A stretch of 64,000 nucleotides of DNA from Flavobacterium sp. ov086 (lineage in GTDB: Bacteria > Bacteroidota > Bacteroidia > Flavobacteriales > Flavobacteriaceae), in NCBI RefSeq assembly GCF_900187965.1, contig NZ_FZNL01000007.1, forward strand, positions 1-64,000. Reading direction: 5' to 3'. Positions 8,903 to 17,052 of the stretch are shown here, in pieces. Made by a program: the position numbers and the translations under genes. The first letter of the stretch is position 1. Every line of letters begins with the position of its first letter. The notes beneath the pieces are model-generated. The model was not told the origin of the DNA. It saw only the letters and a list, made by a program, of their open reading frames with translations, and did not search any database.

Positions 8903-9229
8903 TTAATGTGAAACAGCTTTAAGGCCAATGATTGAACCAACTAATGTTGCAAGAAAAAGCAATCTCCAAAATTCAGCGGGTTCTTTAAAAACAAAGATTC
9001 CCATTAATACCGTTCCTACAGCACCAATTCCTGTCCAGACCGCATAAGCAGTTCCAATAGGTAAAGTTTCAGTTGCTTTAATAAGCAGCAACATACTTAT
9101 GGTTAGCGATACAAAAAAGCCCGTGTACCATAAATAGGCATCAGTACCAACAGCTTCTTTTGCTTTTCCGAGACAAGTTGCAAACGAAACTTCAAAAAGT
9201 CCCGCAATAATTAGAATAATCCAGTTCAT
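8903..9229 (-). CDS. Small multidrug resistance (SMR) family exporter, SugE/Gdx-like
   Basis: 108 residues with four membrane helices, the standard SMR size. The essential glutamate is E13 (AGLFEV). The stretch GTAYAVWTGIGAVG (residues 59-72) and the ending IIGLK are signatures of the SugE/Gdx branch, whose characterised members export guanidinium by proton antiport as dual-topology dimers. Position 16 is Phe where Gdx proteins usually carry Trp, so the substrate could differ (guanidinium versus quaternary ammonium compounds). The gene is 73 bp downstream of a Crp/Fnr-like regulator on the same strand, probably one transcript. No guanidine riboswitch was recognised. Confidence 0.88.
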   Translation of the reverse strand: MNWIILIIAGLFEVSFATCLGKAKEAVGTDAYLWYTGFFVSLTISMLLLIKATETLPIGTAYAVWTGIGAVGTVLMGIFVFKEPAEFWRLLFLATLVGSIIGLKAVSH

Positions 9230-9302
9230 ATTGTTAAAATTTTATGTGGCAAAGTTCCTTCTCCTGACGCAAATAAAATTTAACAAATGATAAAAAATGA
9301 AA

Positions 9303-9866
9303 TTATTTTATGTCCGCCCGTATTCTGCTTAAACTTACTTGTGTAATTCCGAGATAAGAAGCAATATGTCCCAATTGAATTCTTCTAATCAATTCAGGAT
9401 GATTCGTTAATAATTCTAAATAACGATCCGTAGCATTTTTAAACTGACGTGAAATCAACCGTTCTTCTGTTTTTACAAGTTCTATTTCGGCAAATTTTCT
9501 GCCCCAGTTTGCAATATGAATATCAGTTTCAAATAATTTTTGAAGATTTTCTTTCTTTAATTCATAAAGTTCGCAATCTTCCAGAAGTTCAATAGTTTCA
9601 TATCCTTTTTCTTCTTGCGTATAGCTTTTCATCGAAATCACGGTTTGTCCTTCTTTTCCAAACCAAAAAGTAATTTCGTTATCATCTTGCTCAACATAAG
9701 CGCGCACAATTCCTTTTTTTATAAAATAGATATTCGATTCGACTTTACCCGCATTCAAGAGAATGTGTCCTTTTGGATATTTTATCTGAGAGATATTCAG
9801 TTTTAAAGCCGTTTTTGATGCTTCCGGTAATTTAAATATTTCGTCAAGAATTGTGTCGATTTCCAT
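9303..9866 (-). CDS. Crp/Fnr family transcriptional regulator
   Basis: 187 residues. Residues about 30-120 form a cyclic-nucleotide-binding-like jelly roll (GHILLNAGKVESNIYFIKKG, ITFWFGKEGQ). The C-terminus carries the winged helix-turn-helix ending HIASYLGITQVSLSRIR. This is the common Bacteroidota subtype, in which the canonical cAMP-binding residues are mostly absent, so the ligand is unknown. It lies immediately upstream of the SMR exporter gene and is the natural candidate for its regulator. Confidence 0.88.
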   Translation of the reverse strand: MEIDTILDEIFKLPEASKTALKLNISQIKYPKGHILLNAGKVESNIYFIKKGIVRAYVEQDDNEITFWFGKEGQTVISMKSYTQEEKGYETIELLEDCELYELKKENLQKLFETDIHIANWGRKFAEIELVKTEERLISRQFKNATDRYLELLTNHPELIRRIQLGHIASYLGITQVSLSRIRADIK

Positions 9867-10150
9867 TTTGAAGTTGTTTTGTCAAGTGATTTAATCTAGA
9901 ACCCGACGCTTTATTTAGAACGATAAAGTTATAAAATTTACCGAATTGGAGGATAAAAGAATCGTCGCATTATTACAATCAAATCAGACTTGATTTTAGT
10001 GTTATATCGTCAATGTTTTTCAAATGATAACGATATACAACATTTTACCTTCACTTTTTAGTTTGTAAAGCCTTGTATTTGTAGGAATTAGTGTCTTAGG
10101 CACAATTCTAGCCTATTAGAAAGTATTTAACAACATTTAAATTTAAAATC

Positions 10151-11164
10151 ATGAAATCAATTTCTAACCAAAATTTATGGTCAAAAACTTCAAAAGGTTT
10201 CTTTGGCCTGTTAATAATCAGTTTTTTATCATTTGCATCCTGCAATAAAAAAGAAGAACCAATAAAAGCGGCTGCCGAAGAATCAATTACTACAGCAGAT
10301 TCAGCAGTAACAAAACCGGCAGTTCCACCGGCAAATTTTAAACATGAAACCGCATTGGTCAATGGCGTAAAGATTCATTATGTAATTGGCGGAAAAGGTG
10401 ATCCATTAGTATTAGTTCATGGTTTTGGTCAAAACTGGTACATGTGGGATCGCCTGCTTCCGGAGCTTTCTAAACATTTTACGGTTATCGCACCGGATTT
10501 AAGAGGAGTAGGAGAGTCGGACAAACCAGAAGGTGGTTATGATAAAAAAACGATGGCAACGGATATTCACGAATTGGTTAAAAAATTAGGCTACACAAAT
10601 ATCAATCTTGCTGGTCATGATATCGGTTTAATGGTGGCTTATGCATATGCGGCGCAATATGGCAGCGAAGTAAAAAAACTTGCTTTAATGGATGCTTTAC
10701 TTCCTGGAATTGAGCCGGTTTGGTCACAAGTTTCGGCTTCAGCATGGTGGTTTGGATTTTTTGCCTGGCCAGCTTCCGGAGATATTGTTAAAGGAAAAGA
10801 AAAAGAGTTTTTAACCAACTTCTGGCCAATGGTTGGACATGTAAAAGATCCTTTTACACCCGAAGAAATAGCAGAGTTTGTAAGAGCGTATGCAGTAAAA
10901 GATGCAGCAAAATCAAGTTTTAAATGGTTCGGGAATTTTCCGCAGGACGGAAAAGACAATTTAATCTTCATGAAAACAAAATTAAAAATGCCTTTGCTGG
11001 CAATGGGAGGAGAATATTTTGCAGCAGCATTCTTAAAAGACCACTCCAAATTAGTTGCTGTGAATGTAACCGAATCCAAAATTGCAGGTTCAGGACATTG
11101 GCTGGTTCAGGAAAATACGGCTCAGGTTCAAAAAGATCTATTAGCCTTTTTTCTGGCAAAATAA
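10151..11164 (+). CDS. Alpha/beta hydrolase lipoprotein, epoxide hydrolase/dehalogenase type
   Basis: 337 residues. Signal peptide with lipobox Cys31 (SFASC-NKKEE), then an alpha/beta hydrolase fold from about residue 62. The oxyanion-hole motif is HGFGQ (90-94). The nucleophile elbow is GHDIG with Asp157 instead of Ser, which is typical of epoxide hydrolases and haloalkane dehalogenases, and the catalytic base is probably His316 (SGHW). The substrate cannot be told. An enzyme of this class anchored in the envelope is somewhat unusual. It is a single-gene unit sharing a bidirectional terminator with the convergent SDR gene. Confidence 0.88.
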   Translation: MKSISNQNLWSKTSKGFFGLLIISFLSFASCNKKEEPIKAAAEESITTADSAVTKPAVPPANFKHETALVNGVKIHYVIGGKGDPLVLVHGFGQNWYMWDRLLPELSKHFTVIAPDLRGVGESDKPEGGYDKKTMATDIHELVKKLGYTNINLAGHDIGLMVAYAYAAQYGSEVKKLALMDALLPGIEPVWSQVSASAWWFGFFAWPASGDIVKGKEKEFLTNFWPMVGHVKDPFTPEEIAEFVRAYAVKDAAKSSFKWFGNFPQDGKDNLIFMKTKLKMPLLAMGGEYFAAAFLKDHSKLVAVNVTESKIAGSGHWLVQENTAQVQKDLLAFFLAK

Positions 11165-11212
11165 CTTTAGTAATTTTGATATTAATAAGAGTATAATTTT
11201 CAAAATATCTAT

Positions 11213-11310
11213 TTTTTTTATTCGCGTTTTTACGAAGTAAATCCGTGTTATAAAAAGACGCTGATTTAACTGATTCGCTAAAGCGAAAACGCGGATAAAA
11301 ACGGATTTTA
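11213..11310 (+). repeat. Partial copy of the dispersed ~190-bp repeat
   Basis: Contains TTTTTACGAAGTAAATCCG, GACGCTGATTTAACTG and TTCGCTAAAGCGAAAACGC in the same order as 5895-5990. It matches only the central half of the full element. Confidence 0.65.
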
Positions 11311-11361
11311 AATTTAAATCATTGCTAAATTTTATTTTTTTTAGATTTCTTATTAGAACAT

Positions 11362-11401
11362 AAAAAACTGCGTAAAACCTATTTGATTTTACGCAGTTTT
11401 T
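11362..11401. terminator. Bidirectional terminator between hydrolase and SDR
   Basis: A perfect stem AAAACTGCGTAAAA / TTTTACGCAGTTTT with a 9-base loop, flanked by A and T runs on both sides. It serves the convergent genes ending at 11164 and 11426. Confidence 0.9.
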
Positions 11402-11425
11402 ATATTTTATAAATGCAGGATTTAA

Positions 11426-12238
11426 TTATCCGTGTGCAGCAACAGAAACGTCATTCCATTCTTCCCAGGTAGCAAGTTTTTGTTCGTAAGTTTGTTTTGC
11501 AAATGGCAACGCAACTTTTCCTAAGAATAAACGTAATGGTGGATTTTCTGCTTCGACTAGTTTAATAATTGCCGGAACTGTAGCGTTTGATTTTCCGAAA
11601 GAATCAGGATCATGTCCATCTACAATGGCTTTTTTAAGTCCGTCATAAGCAGGTATGCTTTCACTGTTGAAGCCGTTACCCCAGATATCGGTAACATAAC
11701 CGTTTGGTTCTACCAAAGTAACATTTATACCAAATTGTTTTACCTCTTGAGCTAATGTTTCGGTAAGACCTTCTACAGCAAATTTAGTGGCATTATAAAG
11801 ACCTAAATTTGGTAAAGCTACAATTCCTAAAATAGAAGAAACCTGAATGATATGACCACTTTGTTGTTTTCTCATTATGGGTAGAACCGCTTGTGTTAAC
11901 CATAAAGTTCCAAAGAAATTAGTTTCGAATTGTGCTCTTGCTTCTTTTTCAGAAGCTTCTTCAACAGCACCGTTTAAAGCATAACCGGCATTGTTGATCA
12001 GGATATCGATAGTTCCAAAATGCTCTTTTACTTTTTGTACAACAGCAAATGAATCTTCTCGATTATTTACGTCAAGCGTAAGTGGTAAAATTGCATCTCC
12101 GTATTTAGCTTTTAAATCCTGGAGAGATTCGATATTTCTGGCTGTTGCAGCTACCTTATATCCTTTTTCTAAAAATGCTTCTGTCCAGGCTCTTCCAAAT
12201 CCTTTTGTTGATCCTGAAATTAAAATTGTTTTTGACAT
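11426..12238 (-). CDS. Short-chain dehydrogenase/reductase (classical SDR)
   Basis: 270 residues. The NAD(P)-binding motif is GSTKGFG (residues 9-15), the structural motif NNAG is at 82-85, and the catalytic residues are S135, Y148 and K152 (YNATK). Basic residues after beta-2 (TARN) suggest NADP(H). The substrate is unknown. Upstream, at 12331-12348, lies a palindrome almost identical to the one in the promoter of the adjacent tetR gene. The gene is therefore very likely under that regulator, a common arrangement for xenobiotic-responsive SDRs. Confidence 0.9.
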   Translation of the reverse strand: MSKTILISGSTKGFGRAWTEAFLEKGYKVAATARNIESLQDLKAKYGDAILPLTLDVNNREDSFAVVQKVKEHFGTIDILINNAGYALNGAVEEASEKEARAQFETNFFGTLWLTQAVLPIMRKQQSGHIIQVSSILGIVALPNLGLYNATKFAVEGLTETLAQEVKQFGINVTLVEPNGYVTDIWGNGFNSESIPAYDGLKKAIVDGHDPDSFGKSNATVPAIIKLVEAENPPLRLFLGKVALPFAKQTYEQKLATWEEWNDVSVAAHG

Positions 12239-12330
12239 GATTTCTTAATTGTTAAATGTTAATGGTGAGTTGTAAATTGATATTGAACTTATTTTTTATT
12301 TTTATTGTTATTGATTTTTGATATTCAAAA

Positions 12331-12348
12331 AATGACTGATCGGTCATT
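12331..12348. promoter_or_regulatory. TetR-type operator upstream of the SDR gene
   Basis: AATGACTGATCGGTCATT is a near-perfect inverted repeat, and the symmetry continues outward (TTCAAAAAATGAC against its mirror, off by one base). It shares the half-site TGACCGAT/GGTCA with the operator at 12984-12999. It lies about 93 bp upstream of the SDR start and just after the tetR stop. Confidence 0.7.
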
Positions 12349-12366
12349 TTTTTGAATAAAAAAAAA

Positions 12367-12954
12367 TTATATACTGTTTTCTTCTATTAAATTTTTTAAG
12401 GTTTTAATGATTACTTTCATCTTATCATTATTGCCTGACATTCTTGACATTAAATGACCGCCTTCCATCATGGCAAACATTACGGTTGCAAAATCTCCTG
12501 CGTTCCAATCGGATTTAAATTCTCCGTTGGCAATTCCTTTAGTAATACCATTTTCTAATAATTGTTGATTGAGTTGAATTCCTTTATTTATTTTCTCTTT
12601 TACAACTGGGTTAGTATCATCAGCTTCTGTACCAAAATTCAATAAAGGACAACCGCCAGTAAGGGGTGGATTTACAGCATTGCTAAAGAATTCTATGTAG
12701 GTATATAATTCTTCTTTTGCAGTTTTTGCTTTGCTTATTTGAGCTATAAGTTTATCACCCAGAATTTTCATATTATGATCGACCGCAGCGCAAGCCAATA
12801 CATCTTTGTTTTCAAAATGAACATACATACTTCCTTTAGACAATTTCGTAGCCTCCATAATATCACTCATAGCGGTTGCGGCAATCCCTTTTGTATTAAA
12901 AATCGGGGCAGCTTTTTCTATAATGAATTGTTTGGTTTCTTCTCCCTTTGTCAT
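12367..12954 (-). CDS. TetR/AcrR family transcriptional repressor
   Basis: 195 residues from the preferred start. The N-terminal helix-turn-helix has the family pattern IFNTKGIAATAMSDIMEATKLSKGSMYVHFENKD, here described by its conserved GI-A-TAMSDI and KGSMY-HF-NK positions. The C-terminus is a ligand-binding helical domain ending in MMEGGHLMSRM. The frame is open to an ATG at 12999, but that ATG lies inside the operator and upstream of a perfect -7 box (12977-12984). Translation must therefore begin at the ATG at 12954 (or at 12966, which would leave a leader of only about 5 nt). The operator overlapping its own promoter implies autoregulation, and the second operator implies control of the SDR gene. 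Confidence 0.9.
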   Translation of the reverse strand: MTKGEETKQFIIEKAAPIFNTKGIAATAMSDIMEATKLSKGSMYVHFENKDVLACAAVDHNMKILGDKLIAQISKAKTAKEELYTYIEFFSNAVNPPLTGGCPLLNFGTEADDTNPVVKEKINKGIQLNQQLLENGITKGIANGEFKSDWNAGDFATVMFAMMEGGHLMSRMSGNNDKMKVIIKTLKNLIEENSI

Positions 12955-12976
12955 GGTAGTTTTCATTTTACGAGTA

Positions 12977-12984
12977 CAAATATA
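12977..12984 (-). promoter_or_regulatory. -7 box of the tetR promoter
   Basis: On the minus strand this reads TATATTTG, a perfect TAnnTTTG match. The predicted transcript starts near 12971, which rules out the longer reading of the regulator from 12999. Confidence 0.7.
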
Positions 12985-12999
12985 TGACCGATTGGTCAT
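12984..12999. promoter_or_regulatory. TetR autoregulatory operator
   Basis: ATGACCGATTGGTCAT is an inverted repeat abutting the -7 box in the -33/-7 spacer, so repressor binding would block RNA polymerase. Confidence 0.75.
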
Positions 13000-13055
13000 T
13001 TGTGCAAGTGTTTTTTAAAATTTTGTGATAAGTTTCACATTTTTAGATTGCTTGT

Positions 13056-13315
13056 TTTGCCACGAAGGCGCTAAGACACAAAGTTTTATTTTTAGAAGAA
13101 TCGCGCAAAGACACTAAGTCGCAAAGTTTTTGTTTCACGCAGATTCTGCAGATTTAATTGTATTTCCTGTGAATATTAATCGCGCAAAGACGCAAAGTCG
13201 CAAAGTTTTATTTTTATAGCCACAGATTAAAGAATTAAAATGATTAAAAAAATCTGCTTGATTTGCTAAATCTGCGAGAAACAAAAACTTTGTGTCTTAT
13301 TGCCTTCGTGGCAAA
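13056..13315. repeat. 260-bp intergenic long inverted repeat (GCAAAG/GCAGAT family)
   Basis: The outer arms are TTTGCCACGAAGGC and GCCTTCGTGGCAAA (perfect), continuing as AAGACACAAAGTTTT against AAAACTTTGTGTCTT. Further inside, TTTCACGCAGATTCTGCAGA faces AATCTGCGAGAAAC. Between them two direct repeats CGCGCAAAGAC-C-AAGTCGCAAAG sit near 13112 and 13181. The whole region is one large imperfect hairpin built of short repeated words (GCAAAG, GCAGAT). It is non-coding and fills most of the gap between tetR and the GNAT gene. Confidence 0.75.
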
Positions 13316-13353
13316 TAAATCATAAAATATTTTTATTTATGTATTTAACTACG

Positions 13354-13361
13354 TAGTTTTG
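13354..13361 (+). promoter_or_regulatory. -7 box of the GNAT-marR promoter
   Basis: TAGTTTTG matches TAnnTTTG and lies 18 bp before the ATG at 13380. It overlaps the TTG at 13359, which excludes that codon as the start. Confidence 0.6.
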
Positions 13362-13379
13362 TGTTTTAATTTTATTGAT

Positions 13380-13871
13380 ATGAAACCGATAATTATCCCA
13401 ATTGAAAATAAATATGCAGATGCTGTAGTAGATTTAGTTTTAAGCATTCAGCAGAAGGAGTTTAATGTTCCTATTACATTAGAAGATCAACCGGATTTAT
13501 TGAATATAACAAACTTTTATTATGCCAGTGGTGGTGGATTCTGGGGCGCTTTTATCGATGATGAATTGGTTGGGACAATTGCTTTAGTGAAGTTTAATGA
13601 CAGTGAAGCTGCAATAAGAAAGATGTTTGTAAAAAAGGAATTCCGCGGAAAAGAGTTCTCCATTGCGCAGAAATTATTAGAGACTTTGATTGATTATTGC
13701 AAAGAAAATCAAATTGATGATTTATATTTGGGAACAATAACGATACTGGAAGCTGCTTTGCGTTTTTACGAAAGAAATGATTTTGTACGCATCGCCAAAG
13801 AATCGCTTCCGGCGACTTTTCCGATAATGAGTGCCGACAATGTATTTTGTCATTTACAACTAAAAAAATAA
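13380..13871 (+). CDS. GNAT family N-acetyltransferase
   Basis: 163 residues. Central GNAT core: a beta-4 strand with an acidic bulge (DDELVGTIALV), the conserved IRKMFVKKEFRGK acetyl-CoA pyrophosphate-binding segment and the C-terminal ALRFYERNDFVRI motif, typical of small-molecule or amino-group acetyltransferases. The substrate is unknown. Only 3 bp separate it from the marR gene, so they form an operon, and the MarR protein probably controls both. Confidence 0.88.
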   Translation: MKPIIIPIENKYADAVVDLVLSIQQKEFNVPITLEDQPDLLNITNFYYASGGGFWGAFIDDELVGTIALVKFNDSEAAIRKMFVKKEFRGKEFSIAQKLLETLIDYCKENQIDDLYLGTITILEAALRFYERNDFVRIAKESLPATFPIMSADNVFCHLQLKK

Positions 13872-13874
13872 GGA

Positions 13875-14363
13875 ATGAATATTATTAACGAATCTGGAAT
13901 TTTAGCTATTTCAACGCGATTACAGCGTCTAAGTGAGCAATTGCGTAAAGACGGTGCGTTATTCTATAAATCATACGGAATTGATTTTGAGCCTAAGTGG
14001 TTTCCGGTAATTTATACCTTGCATCACAAAGGAGTTTTAAGTGTTGTTGAGATTGCAAATGAAATTGGTTATACACATCCTTCAACGATTAGTCTGCTAA
14101 AAGAATTGGAAAAACAAAAACTGATTCGTTCCAAAAAAGATAAAGTAGACGAACGCAAACGACTGATAGTTTTGACGGCAAAAGGGCAGGAGCTTATCTC
14201 TCAAATGGAACCTGTTTGGGGCGTAATGACACAAATTCTCTCTGATATTGCCGACAATCAGAATAATTTGCTCAAAGCTATTGACGAAGCCGAAAACAAG
14301 ATTTTACATCAGAGTTTCTTACAAAGAGCTTTACAATTAAAGAGTGAAAAGGAGAATCAATAA
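13875..14363 (+). CDS. MarR family transcriptional regulator
   Basis: 162 residues with a winged helix-turn-helix: SVVEIANEIGYTHPSTISLLKELEKQ as recognition region and the wing DKVDERKRLIVLT, both standard for MarR. A dimerising helix follows (WGVMTQILSDI). It is translated directly after the acetyltransferase, an arrangement in which the MarR protein usually senses the substrate of its partner enzyme. Confidence 0.9.
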   Translation: MNIINESGILAISTRLQRLSEQLRKDGALFYKSYGIDFEPKWFPVIYTLHHKGVLSVVEIANEIGYTHPSTISLLKELEKQKLIRSKKDKVDERKRLIVLTAKGQELISQMEPVWGVMTQILSDIADNQNNLLKAIDEAENKILHQSFLQRALQLKSEKENQ

Positions 14364-14373
14364 TATTCGCTTT

Positions 14374-15195
14374 CTAATTTATCTGATGATCAACACGAAG
14401 TAATTCTGTGGCAGTGTAACCAAATTGCTTTTTAAAGGCATAAGAGAAATGCGATAAGTTCTCAAAACCCACTTCATAACAAACATCAATTGTTTTTTTC
14501 TTGTTTTTAGTTAATTGGTAATGTGCCAGATCAAGCCGTTTTTTGGTCAGCCATTTTTGCGGAGTGGTATTAAAATACTTCTTGAAATCTCTATTAAAAG
14601 TCGACAAACTTCTGCCTGTTAGATAACCTAATCTTTCGAGTGGCATATTGAACATAAAATTACGTTCCATAAAATTAACCAAATCAATTTTTCCCGGTTC
14701 TTCAAAATTTGCCAGGATATTATCTATTTCGCTGTCAATTGATCTGAGAATACTAATTGCTTCGGTTATTTTTAAGTCGGCGATATTCTCAGGAAGCGTT
14801 GTCATCTCAAAATACGGAATTAACGACGCAAGACAACTTTCGAGTAACGGATGATTCTTATAAGAATATATTTTTGGCTGAATATTGGGTTTTGGTTTTA
14901 CATCTAGTTTTGCATAGAAATCTTTCAGTTTTTCGGTAGACAAATGCATAACGACGGTTTTATGAGGTTGCCCGTCTTTTGGATAATTTATAATCGTCGC
15001 CAGTTGATTTCTGGGAATCAGAAAAATATCTCCTTTCTTAAAAATATGGATTCCATCAGTCTGCACAATCTTAGTTTCACCCGAAATAAACCAAACCAAC
15101 ATGTGCTGATCAAACATAATATCAGATTTAAAAAACTTATCCTCATAACATGAAAGTTTAATATCCGGTGTTATATATTTTGCTTCGTATTCCAT
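14374..15195 (-). CDS. AraC family transcriptional regulator with cupin sensor
   Basis: 273 residues. An N-terminal AraC-type cupin (VWFISGETKIVQ, KKGDIFLIPRNQ) is followed by two helix-turn-helix motifs from about residue 175, with RSLSTFNRDFKKYFNTTPQKW and VGFENLSHFSYAFKKQFG as the recognition segments. It is convergent with marR, ending only 10 bp from it. The regulated genes cannot be told; the upstream neighbours are orphan genes. Confidence 0.9.
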   Translation of the reverse strand: MEYEAKYITPDIKLSCYEDKFFKSDIMFDQHMLVWFISGETKIVQTDGIHIFKKGDIFLIPRNQLATIINYPKDGQPHKTVVMHLSTEKLKDFYAKLDVKPKPNIQPKIYSYKNHPLLESCLASLIPYFEMTTLPENIADLKITEAISILRSIDSEIDNILANFEEPGKIDLVNFMERNFMFNMPLERLGYLTGRSLSTFNRDFKKYFNTTPQKWLTKKRLDLAHYQLTKNKKKTIDVCYEVGFENLSHFSYAFKKQFGYTATELLRVDHQIN

Positions 15196-15208
15196 TTTGT
15201 GGTGATTT

Positions 15209-15739
15209 TTAAGGAAAAAGCAATTTTAATGCCCTTCTTGTTATACTTAATGTATAGAGGTTATGTCCAGGACCTTCTAAAAAATTCCATGAAATTATGA
15301 AATAAAATAGGACTGTTGGCAAACTAGAAACTAAAATATAGGTTTGTAAATTGAATTTTGGTTTTCCTATTTTTTCAATAAAATCGTTTTCCCAACTTTT
15401 GTAATACAATATAGAGTAAAACCCGGATAAACTGATGATAAATGCTCCAAATATTGCGATTGGGATTACTCTATTAATAACACTTAAAAATGGTATTATG
15501 ATGAAGAAAAAAAGAAAAGATAATATAAATAGAATTAACCAAAAGATAAATGCTAATTTGTTTTGTTTTGGATATGTTTGTAATTTATATTCTAAGATTC
15601 TATTCTTAGTAATCTCAATTAATTTGTCAAATTCAATAGAGTTTATTTTTTGTCGCTCTAAGAACTTTTCAATTTCATAATCATCATAACCAGCATTTAT
15701 TTTGTCTATAATAACTTCTATAATTCTTTTATCTTCCAT
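15209..15739 (-). CDS. Hypothetical membrane protein
   Basis: 176 residues. The N-terminal third (about 1-58) is charged and helical, and then come about four hydrophobic segments (FIFWLILFILSFLFFFIII; IPIAIFGAFIISLSGFYSI; ILVSSLPTVLFYFIISW). I do not recognise the family. It is the last of three small same-strand orphan genes (16641-15209) that follow the truncated SDR relic. Confidence 0.6.
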   Translation of the reverse strand: MEDKRIIEVIIDKINAGYDDYEIEKFLERQKINSIEFDKLIEITKNRILEYKLQTYPKQNKLAFIFWLILFILSFLFFFIIIPFLSVINRVIPIAIFGAFIISLSGFYSILYYKSWENDFIEKIGKPKFNLQTYILVSSLPTVLFYFIISWNFLEGPGHNLYTLSITRRALKLLFP

Positions 15740-15807
15740 TATTTTTTTATTTCGTTAATATTGTTTTAATCCCTTCTTCAACGTAAAAGCTTTTTAGATA
15801 AATTAAT

Positions 15808-16161
15808 TTACCCATTCCTTAGATAATCAATCCAAGCTTGAGTAATAACACGAAAATGATGCAACGGAATAGATTGACTAATTATAAAAGATTCTCTATT
15901 GTTAAATGTTACAGAAAATGCAGATACATCAATAAAATCACCATTTCCTACAGTTAGATCATTATCTACTGGAAAAGGATTTCCATTTAAATAATGATCA
16001 ATCAATTGAATTATTTCTGTTTCAATATTGTCCGGATCTCTGAAATAAGTAAAGAACATTTCCATTTCTCCACCTCCATAAAAAAGCTTTGAATAAGAAT
16101 CATTATCTTTAACTTTGATAAAATTTATGTCATGTAAGTCTAAAATTTGAGCTATCGTCAT
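15808..16161 (-). CDS. Hypothetical protein, small acidic orphan
   Basis: 117 residues from the ATG at 16161; an upstream in-frame ATG at 16182 would add MILIKYI. No signal peptide or membrane segment. The composition is acidic, with a central GGGEMEMFF and a C-terminal IPLHHFRVITQAWIDYLR. The size and neighbourhood resemble the small proteins found in immunity or accessory gene arrays, but I cannot assign a family. Confidence 0.5.
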   Translation of the reverse strand: MTIAQILDLHDINFIKVKDNDSYSKLFYGGGEMEMFFTYFRDPDNIETEIIQLIDHYLNGNPFPVDNDLTVGNGDFIDVSAFSVTFNNRESFIISQSIPLHHFRVITQAWIDYLRNG

Positions 16162-16284
16162 AATATATTTAATTAAAATCAAATTGATCCGGGGTTCATA
16201 ATTTTATTAGAAATCTATGAAATTGCACAAAATAGCAGACATTTGACCGATTTTTCATAGGAAGACTTTGTAGAACATGAGCGA

Positions 16285-16641
16285 TTAATTTATAAATCCA
16301 AGTAATGATTTTAAAATTTCTTTAATATCTAAAAGAGGATAACTTTCTAAGGTTTGATCATAGTGATCTTCGAGAAATAAATCAAAAGTCATATTATTTT
16401 GAATTATCCCTGTATAGATTTGTAAGCCCATCTCTACACTCCATTCTTTATCATCAGGAGAAATTGAGTTTCCTTCAAGTGATAAATTTAATGTAGTTAT
16501 AAGATCTTCTAACATTCTTTTTTGCCTTGTTAACATGTATAAATAAGGATTTAAACTCCTTAAATTTGAATTGATTATTATGTTACCATTACTTTGTTTA
16601 CTAAAAGTAATTCCATACTGATTTAAAATAGTATAATTCAT
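16285..16641 (-). CDS. Hypothetical protein, small orphan
   Basis: 118 residues from the ATG at 16641 (MNYTILNQYG); an in-frame ATG at 16674 would add 11 residues. It is soluble and acidic near the C-terminus (FDLFLEDHYDQTLES). Family not recognised. It begins 47-80 bp from the duplicated segment 16688-16919, in the same relation that the orphan gene starting at 21898 has to the second copy. Confidence 0.5.
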   Translation of the reverse strand: MNYTILNQYGITFSKQSNGNIIINSNLRSLNPYLYMLTRQKRMLEDLITTLNLSLEGNSISPDDKEWSVEMGLQIYTGIIQNNMTFDLFLEDHYDQTLESYPLLDIKEILKSLLGFIN

Positions 16642-16687
16642 TTGTTTTTTTATTGAAATGAAATCTGAAAACAAAATATCAAGAAAT

Positions 16688-16919
16688 CAGAACTTTTACC
16701 AAATTTAGTAAAATCACAATCATTCCGAAATTTAAAATAAATCAAAGAAACAATCTTTATCCAATAGAAAGTTGCCGCTTCAAAATAACGACAATTTTAT
16801 TAGCATCTTTCATCTCAAAAAGACATCTTACTAGAAAACGCATTTAAAAAACATCAAATATTATTGCTGTCATTTCTTCACTAAGCAACCATAATTCCTT
16901 CGTCAAGCAAATATAATTT
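16688..16919. repeat. Duplicated segment, copy A (paralogous to 21944-22205)
   Basis: From CAGAACTTTT through AATTTAGTAAAATCA, CAATCATTCC and AGTTGCC to TTCTTCACTAAGCAACC, this segment follows 21944-22205 base by base with small gaps. Copy B includes the 3' end of an intact SDR gene; copy A contains only its relic. The segment shows an old local duplication or recombination. Confidence 0.7.
16844..16919 (-). pseudogene. Frameshifted 3' relic of an SDR gene
   Basis: Read on the minus strand, this piece encodes the same C-terminus as the SDR at 22119-23114 (LWLLSEEMT-IIFDV then stop). It has lost 11 bases after the LDE codons, which shifts the frame, and it has no upstream part. It is therefore a non-functional remnant of a second copy of that SDR gene. 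Confidence 0.65.
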
Positions 16920-17052
16920 ATGTTTAAAAGAGTGTAATTGTATAACTTTTCTCATAAATTATATAATTTTTTTTAATTTTAATTTGAGATTTTTGTTTTG
17001 TTGTAAATTAGAATATCTACCATTTTTTTTTAATCATTAAAACCCCAAAACT

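Noticed and set aside
9230-9302. Guanidine riboswitch before the SugE/Gdx-like gene
   Set aside because: The gap is only 73 bp and lies within a probable operon; no riboswitch-like conserved pairing was recognised.
12955-12999. N-terminal extension of TetR
   Set aside because: It would be translated from the operator and -7 box, upstream of the predicted transcript start.
13359-13379. TTG start for the GNAT gene
   Set aside because: It overlaps the -7 box TAGTTTTG and is followed 21 bp later by a good ATG.
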